Shown here: positions 46,701-58,700 of the stretch, piece by piece
Position numbering within the stretch: the stretch's first letter is position 1
Layout of the letters: each line of letters begins with the position of its first letter
Assembly: GCA_030248295.1 (NCBI GenBank)
Contig: JASANH010000167.1
Span: 62,001-126,000, forward strand
Reading direction: 5' to 3'
Length of the DNA stretch: 64,000 nt
Source: Mesodorylaimus sp. YZB2_4
Lineage: Eukaryota > Nematoda > Enoplea > Dorylaimida > Dorylaimidae
Made by a program: the position numbers and the translations under genes
The notes under the pieces: generated by a model
Databases searched by the model: none
Told to the model about the DNA's origin: nothing
The model's input: only the letters and a program-made list of their open reading frames with translations

Positions 46701-49700
46701 GCAGATAGAAATCAGAGAAGATACATGAGTAATCTTTTCGAGGTAGATAGTCGCCGATGGAAGCACGTAGGGAGCACTCAGTTATGAGTCGAATAAGTTT
46801 TCGTTGGCTGATCTAGCTCGAAAATTTGATTTTTTGGTGACATAAAGCCAAGCAATTATTTGAGGGTTTTTTCAAAACTTAAGAATTCGATGAGCAGAAT
46901 CTTTTGGTCGAAAGATCTTGGGTCTCGACTCTCGAATGGAACCCTTCGTTTAGTCAGCTAGAAAATTTGCTTTTTTTGTTAGAAAGCCCGTCCGGAAAAA
47001 AGTCTTTTAAAACTGTAAATTAGACGCATCCACTTATTTTGCAATTATTTGGAATATATTGCTTGATTTTTAGGACAAGAGGATAGAATCGAGGAAGAAT
47101 TGGACGAAAATGAGGATATTAATGGGCGAATCGAGGTAAGAGATTAGAAAAATCTTCATTTTAGTCAGATTTTTACTGTGCAAAATTTTCTTGCCTTTGA
47201 AAATCTGTGGGTTCTAATAAATTTATAAGAAAGTATTTATCTGCTTACTATTCTTTTTTTTGACGGGCCTTTGTGAAAGCAAAGTCCCGTCAAAAACAGC
47301 ACAAAAGACTTTGGCTTTATGAAAAAATTTTCTGGTTTTTTGATGTTTTAAATAATCCTTAAAGTACTTGCCGATTGTTGCGTAGACTTGATCGACGGTG
47401 GGTGTGACGAAATTTGAGATACTAATATTCTTGATCTGTCTTTATTCAGGGCGATGTCCTGGACGAGGAGGAAGTATCGAAGGAGGGCGATATCGAGAAA
47501 CCCTTGGCCAGTATGCTGCCTACTGGATTTCGGGACACCGATGTCCGTCTATATTTTCCAGAATTTCGTGAAGGGAAGGTGAGTTTGGGGCTGATAATCA
47601 GGATCGATCATCAGTCAAAGTGGTGATCGATCGGTCTTTGATCGATTATTGACCGCAATGATGATCGATCGATCGTGATCACTCATCTGTTATTCCGATT
47701 GGGTGAAATGCTTGGCGGGATTATGTGATCAGTGTTGGCGATCGAGCTACTGATCACTATTTTGGATTAATCAGTCGCTGGTATCGATTGAATCGATTTG
47801 TTTCAATCAGTCAAAAATTGACGTCATCACTAATAATGACACGCACACATAACCTAGTCGATTTCAATGGTTGCTAATCACACTTCCATTTCAGACTCTG
47901 CGATTCTCACGTTTGTTCGGACCGGGCAAGCCGACGAGTCTTCCCCAAATATGGCGTGGTGTCAAGTCCCGTCGAAAACCAGCCGCTCCAGGTTCGGAGG
48001 CGAGCACGAGTCAGCAACGGAAAAGTGTGGATGAGGGTAAAGAGACAAGTGGAACGGAGGGAGGTGGTTTCGAGTGGGATTTCGCACCGCCACCACCAAT
48101 CGATCAGTGCGAAATGGATGATGAGGTAGGTGGCTTGGGCTGGCCGTTCTTGCAGGTGGGGGCATGTGCACTACTCTGCTATAGACGGTTACGAAGAGTA
48201 AGTGTGCTTGTGGGCCTGCATGTTTCAACTTTTTGACCCTGATCTGTCCGTATTCATGTCAAAACCTTCAGGGAACCATCAGGCAAAAGAAGTTTCTGTT
48301 AAAAGTTTTTTGAAACTTCAAGATGCAGTATCAGAACAGCAGCAGCATAAAAACAAAAGCAGTGATGATCAGATATTCTTGAAAGACCAGTTCAGAAACT
48401 GGCAGGTGGGAACTGCCCGACGACCCAACCCCTCCCCTCCTGAGCTAGCTGTGCCCCCTTCTTGCGAGTTAGTCCGCCTCGCCAAGGTGACGGAGCTGAC
48501 CGCGGGACGTTGTCTGCCTTGATTGATTATTGGATTAGGAGGATCGATGATCATATCATGAAGAATAGTACGACATATGATAGTTCTTTGCGGATGACCA
48601 AAGTGTAATGTCGAGCGCGAGCATTGTAGGACTGGCCTGTAGGCTGTGATCTGATCTTTTTCCCGTTCTAGCTGCTTCTAATGAAACCGGACGAGCCGAA
48701 TGACAAGCACAACAAGAATGGTTCGAGTCAGGATGACAAGAACGAGTTGGGGTCGGTGGCCCCGTGGCGATTTGGTCCGGCGGCCTATTGGTACGACTTG
48801 TTGGGAGTGGCCCCCGACGGGGAGGGATTCGATTATGGGATGAAGAGGAAGGAGGAGAATGTAAGTGGCGAGGAGGAAAATGAAGTGGTTGGTAAAATTC
48901 GGTTTTGTAGGATGAAAATGTGGAAGAAGATCAGCATCATAAAGAGAGGTTTGATCAGGAACAGTCGAACTCGATGTGGAAAGAGCAAGAGGACATGTTC
49001 CCGCCTGCCGCCTATCTGCCCATCACGTGCACACGATGGGAGGACGAGGTGGTGTTCGATGGGGAGGATATCAGGCAGGACATGTTGCACAAGTTGACCT
49101 CGGGACGGCAGCCGATTTGTGGATGGATACCCACACAACAAACGAGGACGTACGAAAGTTTTATGGCCACGCGTAAGTCCGTTATCGATTAGTAGGCGAT
49201 CGATAAGTGCTTGTTTACCGATCGATTGGAACTCGATTGGTGTTTTGATCAGAGATTGATTTGAAATCAGATCCTTATCGATCGGTGATGATCGATCGAT
49301 TGATTGCTGGATTAAAAATTGATGATGTAAGATAAATCATAATCGATTGACTGTGATCTGATCTTAAATCATCATGATATGATCACTCCCTGATCCTTAT
49401 GAGTGATCAATCATCGATCATCATGGTCTGATCAATCATTGGTCGTCATTATCTGATCGATCATTGTGATATGATCATCGTTAATCATGATCTGATCATC
49501 GACAGTCATAATATGATCATCGATAATTATGATCTGATCGTCGATAGTTATTATCCTATCGCTGATAATTGCGATCTGATCTTCGATAATCATGACCTGA
49601 TCATCATAACTTGATCAATCATCGATTATCGATCATCATGATCTGGTCGTTTCATTAATGATTATCGATTATCGATGATATCGCTTGAGCGTGGATTCCG

Positions 49701-52700
49701 TAATGTCTTACTTTTTCAGTTAAAAGTGGTGGATTTGCTCAAATTTTTGGTGGCAGAACTACTCCGACGACATCGGTCAAACCTGCGTCGTCGATGAGTC
49801 TTGGTAAGCTAATGTTATATAATGAAGATTGAAATACACGTTGACCGTGGAATTTCAATATCACGATTGTTTTTTCTTTCCTAGATACGTCTGATCCGGC
49901 ACCAAACTTCTGTATATTCCCAGCGGATAACGAGGAATTGTTGAGTGGGCGTTGGTTGCACGATGTGATTATCGATCCCGAGCAGATGGATCACATTCCT
50001 GAACCAAAGATCGTGACCATGGATGCGTCGGAGGATCAGATGCTGTTCGGTATTCCCGACGATGTGGCCAAGGAGAATCAGGAATCGATGATGTCGGACG
50101 ATGGGGGACTGAATAAGTCGTCGTCGGACAGGAAGGTAGGAGTAAAGAGAGGGCGAATTTTTGATTGGGATACACGCAAAAAGTAAGCGTTTAGTGGGAG
50201 TCAAACCCCTCGTGGAAGGTCTGAAAGCGAACTGTCAAATGGTGTTCTGGCGCTGGTCGACACGCGATATGTGGCCGTGCTGCTGAGAGTTTTGATGGTG
50301 CAGACTGAATGGTTAGGAAGGTGGGTGTCCGAGGCCTGTATTCGGCGCCTGACCGAGCAAGGCTCAAGTTTTTGCATGGCGTTTGATAAAATTATGAAAC
50401 CTTTCTATTCCGAGCTTACATCTTGTCTACGAGAGGTCGCACCGCAGGTTAGGTAGAGGTGCTTGGAGGTAAAGACAAGCTTAGCAGGTGGCCACGATTG
50501 TTGAGAAGATATTTCCCTGCGCCACTTCCTGTGGTATGGCCTCTGGTGTCACCCGGGGGCGGGTATGTCGTGAGGTGTGTTTACTTTATGGTATTACATT
50601 TCAGGACCATCAGTTCACGAAGAAATCGCAGATGATTCTCGGCAAAGTTGCGCAGAGGCAGCGTGAGGAAGAGGAAGAGGCTGCGTCGCAAATGGTCGAG
50701 AAGGACCCGTATAATTTGTCCAATGACGAGTACTACTTGCCCAAAGGGACGTCGACTGTCAGCACGTTCGGTGGCAGTATGATCCAGGTGAGTGTGGGGT
50801 GTCGGCAATTCGATGAGACTATGGGGGGGGGGGTGTCAGAGACAGGACTGATCTGAGTGCCGAGGGTGGGGTTGTCGAGTTCAGACTGCCTCGTCCTGCC
50901 TAGGCATACATCTGCGATACAAGAAGGTAGGACTGTTAAGGGCGAGCATGGGCTCTTATGTAATAGTCGATGTCACTTGGTCGGCGGGGCTCGGGTGAAA
51001 AATAAATCGGGTTGGGCAACAGTGAAATTTTTTGTTTCAGCATTCTATCCCAGCCCAGAATTTGATGCGACCATTTTTCCCGACTTTTTTGAGCGTTGCC
51101 AAATTGCGTCATTTCCATCGTTGGCCATTGAAACGATACGTGGCGCGTGGGCCTTTGTCGAAGCCGGGCTATCATTCGGTGCAGTCGTTGGAGAAGCATA
51201 TCCAGAAGAAGGAGAAGGTAGGGACTGGTCATGCTGAGGAGGACTCGCATTTCCGCCAAATTTCAGTTTGAATTTGTTGAGCGAATTGTGGAATTTAGAA
51301 AATTTTGAGTTTTCGAAGATCGTTTAATATTGACATTTCGTTTTTCTCCAAATCCGTCACCGAGGGATATCAATTTTTATACCGGCCAATCGCGGGGGGG
51401 GGGGGGGGTCCTGTGACTTAGCAGATGCTGGGTATGGTTGGTTTGTACTTGATTTATGTTTACAGATAAGAGAACAACAACGACTGGCATCGGGCGGCGG
51501 GGAGATGTTTTTCATGCGTGAGCCGGAGGATCTGAGTGGCAAGGACGGCGAGTTGATATTGTGCGAGTACTCGGAGGAACACCCGCCCTTGCTCATGCAG
51601 CCTGGAATGGCCACTAAGATTAAGAACTTCTATAAAAGGGTAAGTTGTGGTGTGTTGGCTCGTGGATGGTGGCTCACTTTGTCCCTTCGTTGGTCCCACA
51701 TTGTTGGTCGAGAGGGTGCAGTGCTTTTCCAGCTGGCACGGGGGTCTAGTGTGCCCGTTCTCAGATAGGGAACCAGTCTCGGGCGATTTGGTGAATCCTC
51801 GGTGGCTGTGGACGACTCGTCCAGTACGAGTGGGGAATTAGGAAACTGGTCGTCGAGCATCGGTCGGGAAGGACCAGTCTTGGAACAATAGCGGCAACCA
51901 CTGCTATTGTTCCGAGACGTTGGTGGGTGCTGGCAAGGGATACCATCGGCGGTGCCAAATAGAACCTGCCATGAGCGCTGGTCGCCCCACGGCCCCACTC
52001 ATCAGATCATGTGACTGCTGACAGGCAGTAGGTCTCAGTGGGATGTAGGGATAGGGCGGGATCACCTTTTTCGGGATCAGAATCGGTATTTTTTGCATTT
52101 CTCTGTTTTTGGCCATGAGCTTACTTTCCTGACTAAAGCACACTTTTTAGTCGTCCAGGTTTTTTTAAGCTTTTTATTAGGTCGATTTTCAGTCATCATT
52201 CAGTCATTTTCAGTTTTATTGTCGGCTGAAATTGATGAGTACATTTGCAGGTTTGATACACGTGCAGCAATGTCAGCTCACAATCAGACTAAGCAAAATC
52301 AGTGTCGCTATCATTATCGATTTGAGCTGATGTTGCTGCTGCCTCTTCATGGAAAATATGATGGATCAGAGTGCGCCTAGCCTGCTTATGCCTGCCATAA
52401 TTATATGCAGAATGCCGATGCTTCAATGTCCCGACCTATCCCTATCAGGACGCTGGCTGACTGCAGGCAAAGCGGGTTGGAAGTCCCGTGGGGGGGTGGA
52501 GGCCCAGCCCACAAAAACTTGAGGTACAGTGGCGCAGTAGCGCGATCGAGGGTGTACTGTAGTGGTTGGGGCAAGGGTTTGTGTTGCAGCTGAAGGGTTG
52601 TTTTGCCAGCTGGAGCTGGGAAGTTGTTGGGTTGTGGAGGATCGTTAGTTAGCACCGGGACGATGCTGGTTCTAGAGAATGACTCTCTCTTTTACACGAC

Positions 52701-55700
52701 TCGTGCTTCTTAAGTTCGATCAGGTACGGACTAACAACGCTGACCATGCAGTATGATTTTAAAATGGAGTGTGTGAAACATAAAAGGTGCCTGGTTCAGT
52801 CGAGGCGAGGGGTGTGAACTCTTTTCTTGAACTGATCTATCGCGAGCGATCGAGTCTTAAAGTTCGAGTTTCTGCTCGCGAGTGACCGGGGCTTGGTAAT
52901 TTGCATGCACCAATTATGCAATTTTGAATGAAACTATTCTAGCGCAGTGTGTTCTAAGAAGTTTTATAGCGGCACTAGTTACCGAAAATAGACTCGTTAT
53001 TTTTGAATGCATAGTTCACATGACAAGGCTGGCGTGCAAGGGTGTACAATAGGAAAAGTGTCAGCAATTATGAGTGGTATGTTTTAGAAACCTGGCAAAG
53101 ACAATTCCGAACCGCGATACGATTATGGCGAGACGGCGTACACGCACACACTGCCATTTTTGGGCACGTTGGTGCCGGGCGAATCGTTGCAGGCGTTGGA
53201 GAACAGTCTGTATCGGGCGCCCATATATCAGCATCGGATGCCCGAGACGGATTTCCTGATCATAAGGACACGACACGGGTATGTGCTCAAGGCGGGTGGT
53301 TGGGTGGGGCCTGCGGGCAAGGAGGGTTGGGCGGTACTTAAATAGCTTGATTGGTCGAAGGATTTTGTACGTTTGTAGAATCTATGTTGGAATATTGAAA
53401 AAAGAATATGATATTCATAATTAGCGCCCACGTATTAATGGCGGAGGGGGGAGTGGGTAGCAAAAACTGTGTACCACCATCTCAGTTATTCAAGAAGTCG
53501 AAATTTTCATTTCCTAATTCGAAATTATTGATTGCAAAATGCAATCAGGCAAAGGGCTTGATTGCAATCGAGAATTTTGACTTTTTTTGCACTGGTGCTG
53601 GAGGTCCAGAATTTTGGGTGCTACCTGTAATAAGTGGGTGCTGAATCTGAATATCATATTCTTTTTTCAATATTCTGACCTCGATTCTAGAGTGCCCTTG
53701 GTCTAGAAAAGCGTTCGTTCGGGATCCCGATCCCGATCCCGAGAAAAAGTGGTCGGGATTCGGGAGAATATTGTGGAGATGAAATGGTTTTATTGCAACA
53801 GGGGGACTGGTGTATGGAGGAGAATGTAATGATCGAATAAACTACTACCACAAAATGCAGAAGTCCTGCTTGTTTTGAAATACAATCTGCGCGCAGTTGG
53901 ATATGGTATCAGCCAGCATGTTCCATTGCCTGTGCAGTCACGATGGTGGGCCATCATCAGCTTTCATCAAAGGAAAGGGAATCTTTGGCTTCTTATTTGC
54001 CGGCTACTTGGGGTAGGTTGCAGGTATTACTTTGAAAAACATCTTACAATCCCGATCCCCAACGAACGCTAGTCTAGAGAGGTAGGTCTAACGATAAGTC
54101 GCAAAGACAGGAAGACGAGGATGCATTTTAACAATCGTCTATGTAGGGCCTGCCGCAGATTTAGGGTGGGCATAGCATGAGATGGGACTTGTTCATCCTG
54201 GTTGTTCCCGCTCTTCAGCAAGGGCGTCTCCGTATGGGTTTGTCCAATGCGTCGTGCGGGGATGCATTGACCTGAAGGTTGTGTCTATCCACCGTTTCTT
54301 TGGTCGACCTCAGGGGCGGTGGCCTACAAGGTCGACCCGATGGCTGCTTTGGCTGGCTGGCTACTGAGTAGGCGACATTTCGGACCACGTGCCCATACCA
54401 TCATATAATGCCGTACTTTATCCATAGCCAAGCACTATACAGCGCATTCGAGGGGAACACATTTGACAATCACTTTTTACCTTGGCGGGGGTCGAACCCT
54501 CCTCAAGTGCGACAAGCAGACGCCTTAACCGCTAGGCCACGACCCGGGCATCGTAGGCGCGATTCGAGCATGTTCTCTTCGATAGTGCTGCTCCTATAAG
54601 ATGGCGCCAGGACCTGATATGTAGGATCCCAAGACCCGGGCCCGATGTTTTCTTTGCAGCTACTACGTGCGTTCTGTGCCGACCGTATTCTGTGTTGGCC
54701 AAGAATGCCCGTGCTACGAAGTGCCGAGTCCGAATTCGAAGCGGGCTAGTAATTTTGTGCGCGATTATCTGCTGGTAAGTGATCGAGGCACGGACTAAGC
54801 GATGGCCGTGGGGTCCATGAGTCTATTTTACTTCGTTGCAGGTTTATATTTATCGCCTATTTTGGGAGAGCAAAGACGAGCCGCGTCGATTGCGGATGGA
54901 GGACATTCGGCAGCAGGCATTCCCTCATTATGCCGAGAGTACGATCAGGAAACGATTGAAATTGTGCTCGGATTTTAAACGTTTAGGGCCAGGTAGCCGA
55001 TGCGGGGGGGGGGGAGTAGTTTCGTGTTCATATTTTTGGATCATTTCAGGCACGGAAGCAAATTTTTGGGTGCTAAGAGACGATTTTCGGTTGCCGAGTA
55101 AAGAGGAGATCAGGGCTATGGTGACGCCCGAATCGTGCTGCGCCTTCTTCAGTATGCTGGCGGCCGAGCAAAGATTGAAGGACGCGGGGTACGGCGAGAA
55201 GTATTTCTTCACACCGGAGGACGAGGATGATGACAACGACCAGGCCAAGATGGCTGATGAGGTGGGTGGCGGGAAGGAGTGGTTGACAGGAGGGTCTGCA
55301 ATGTCCGTGACAGGGAGGGGTTTGAGGGAGCTGATGCAGGTTAATGTGAATTAGGTGGACGCCATGAGAGGGGTAATGACCATAGTACCATGTATGGGCA
55401 AGGGGGGCTGGGCCGGCCGGGACGCTGAACCCTTCCTCTCAAAAACCCCCTACCTCAGGTCCAACAGGAAGAAGAAAAGGAAGGAAGCAAAAGCGATCAA
55501 GCTGTGTGGGCTGGACCAAGCCCTGACTGACCAAGCCCTGGTTTCCAAGCACAGGCCAATTTTCCAGCCAGCCTACAGTACTGTATGTAGACAGTCATAC
55601 AACTCACTCACTCGACTCGAACCAAACCTGACCTGGCTCACACGCAATCAGATCGGGCTTAGGCGATCTGATCTCTACCCCCTCCCCCTCTAACCCACCA

Positions 55701-58700
55701 GACCTTGCCCATACTTGATAGGTACTGGGCGCTCTTGTGCGTGGACCCCAATGAATTTTTCCCCACAGCACTAGGCTTCCTAGACCCCCAGCTTAACTAT
55801 GAACACACTGGCATAGTCGTAGGGTCATGTTATGTCCGCAGCTCACTCGAGGGCTAAAGAACATAGATTGACAATCATTTTGTTACCCGGGCTGGAGTCG
55901 AACCCTCACCTGTAAGCGTAACTGGCGGACGCCTTAACCCGCTTGGCCACCAGCCGGGCTGGAAGAATACCAAGTGTCGGATGGCGTGAATGGTTTTCTT
56001 AGGATGGGGCCTTGTGACTGGCAGTATTGAAATGTGACGTAGAGTTTATTGCAGATCAAATGCGCCCCGTGGAACACGACTCGGGCCTTCATATCGGCCA
56101 TGAAAGGCAAGTGTTTGTTGGATTTGACGGGCGTGGCGGACCCGACGGGGATCGGAGAAGGCTTCTCGTACGTTCGGGTTTCTGCCAAACCGCCGAAGGT
56201 AGGCTTAAAATTATGTTTAGGTGTGTTTGTTTTTTGAAGAATGTTTGTTTCAGGAAGAAGTGCCACCGCCAGTCAAGAGGACAGTGACGGGTACGGATGC
56301 GGATTTGAGGAAGTTGTCTTTGAAAGATGCCAAACAATTGCTCAGAGAATTCGGAGTCAAGGATGATGAGGTGAGGTGGGGGCTTGGGCTTGGATTTGGA
56401 TGGCGAAGGTGGCAGTTGGCTGTTGGCTGTGGGACTGAGGCATGGACGTGCACTCGTCAGTGGAGAACTGATATATGTGGGAAAGAGACGTAGAGATGAG
56501 GATGGGGTGTAAGTTCCTGCATAGTGGAAGGCGCACTGAAGGCACTGTATATGTCCTGCACCCTTCAGCGTATGGTCTTGGTGGGGGATTCACCAGTACC
56601 AGGGCAGTCTGAGTGCACATAAATGATGGTTTTGAAACGCCGTAGCTTGGAGTGGATCAGTTTTTTGAATGCGCCATGCTGCAGGCACCTTCCAAATTTT
56701 GGATTATCCGCCTTTTCTATGTTGCTGTTTGTCATTTTCGAAGTCAGTTAATCAGTTAAAATTGATTAAGTAGTTCGCGGGAGAGAATGAAAACATCAGG
56801 GAAAAATGAACTTTTGTTTGGAAAACCTGGGAAAATGAGGGAAACTATTTCCCGCTCCTTGTGTGAACTCTGATTGAATTTTGTTCATTTTCAGATCAAG
56901 TCGTTGACTCGTTGGGAAATAATCGATGTGATTCGTACCTTGTCCACGCAACAAGCGAGAGCCGGTGGGACGGGTATGCGAGCGTGTAGTTTTAGTTGCG
57001 TATTGAATACATTTGTGATGCATTTCAGGAATCACCAAATTCGCCCGTGGCAGTATGCGATTCAGCATGGCCGAAGTGCAGGAACGGTATAAACAGGATT
57101 GCCAACGAGTATTCGATTTGCAAAATAAGTGAGTCAAAACTAGAGGAAGAATGGAGGGCTGGTATTTGAGGGAGTTTTAAAAGTTATTTGAAAATTTATG
57201 TTGCCAGAACGAAATTTGTGTTTTATGTGTTGGATAAGTTTAGTGAGCGGTGATGGTTAGGCGTAGCGTACTTTAGTGTTCGACCAGGGCCCTCTCCTGG
57301 AAACTTTCCTGGGTAAGACGAACGAAAAGACGCACTTGGCGAAAAAAAAGAACAGTATATTTGACGGATTTCTGGCAAAAATGCAGTGAACTTCATGAAA
57401 TTTCTAGAACATGTCAGGGTGAACAGATGGACGCACTTTGACACTCAGAATTTCCTCATCTCCGTCCCTGTCGGGGTATCTCCAACCCGAAAAGACCCCG
57501 AGGACCATTCCCGTCCCAAAAATACTCACCCCTGCTCGAACATTAGCGTAGTAGCAAGGTGTCGGATTAGTGGTCTTGGCTGGATAGGATCTGAGACTGG
57601 GCTGGATTAGTGTGTCCTTGAGTAACAGATGGTGTGGGTGGCAGGTCATGGCCAGTCTAGGGCGGGTTGGCTAGTGGGTAGGGTGAGTGATGATATGGCG
57701 GATACTGTAGAAAGGGTTGGATTGGGTGGAGAAAAGCAGTCGTGAGGTCAGGCCCTTGTGTGAACCTCGTCCTTGTTGGGTTATGGTTAGTGTGAGTGTT
57801 CGTGATCTCTCCTGGCTGGGAAACATCAGCCCGACGGGTTGATGTTTCAACCGCTGATTTAGTTCTGGACTCATGTCAGTGCAGTCGATAGGTAAGTTTC
57901 ATCGACCGACTGGTCTACTCAGGATCTGGCTGATGATACCCCATTCTATGTGGTTTGGGTGGCGGGTTGGCCAGTGGCTTGATTAGCAGGGGTTCAGGAA
58001 GCAATAGGGTTTGGGGTTGGTGTCTGGTGTGAGTGACGTTGAGTCGAGGTGCCCCTTTTATGGTCAGAGCGAGACGAGACAGTGTTTTTGTTTGCAGAGT
58101 ATTGCAAAGCGTGGACGTGCTGAGTACGGACGAGGAGGAGAGCGAGGCGGAGGATTCGGATATTGAAGAGATGGGCAAGAACATCGAGACCATGTTGACC
58201 AGTAAAAGAACGGTGAGTAGAGCCGAGCTGGGTGTCAGGGGGAGTGTCAGTCGCGATTCTCGCCATAATGAACTCATTGAATTATCGCACCACCTTTCAA
58301 CTCAATGCGGACGCCGTGGCGCAGTGGTTCGCAATTAGTCTACCTGTATTGCTTGCTTGGCAGCGAGTGTCTGGGGGTTCGATCCCCGGTGATGGAGGTC
58401 GGTTTGCGAGCCATAACCCTCGCTGACCTTCGAATGGGTGACTCGCCTGGTACCGTGACTGAGGCAAAACAAACGGACGTAGACCCAAAATTTTTAAAAA
58501 ATCTTTTGAACTCTATAAGTTTTTTCAACGGCTCTTCCTAAAACAAGCCAGCTTATTCTAGCGCTCTCTGCTTCTTTTCCTAGCGCTATTCGCCGTTATC
58601 AGTTATTGTCAATTTGTTGCGGGATTTTTAAATGAGCGTAAAGGAACGACATTTTTGATGGTTTTGTTTGAGCTTAAAGAAAGCGAGCTACAAAGTTCGT

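Noticed and set aside
50136-50186. In-frame extension of TAF1 exon 10 to a later donor (adding [16 protein letters not shown])
   Set aside because: The next exon starts in phase 0 and aligns with the family ([10 protein letters not shown]) only if splicing occurs at 50135; the later donor would shift the frame.
54484-54550. Candidate functional tRNA gene on the minus strand
   Set aside because: A and B boxes are present but acceptor and anticodon stems do not pair properly, and the sequence continues into a shared body, so it is a SINE.
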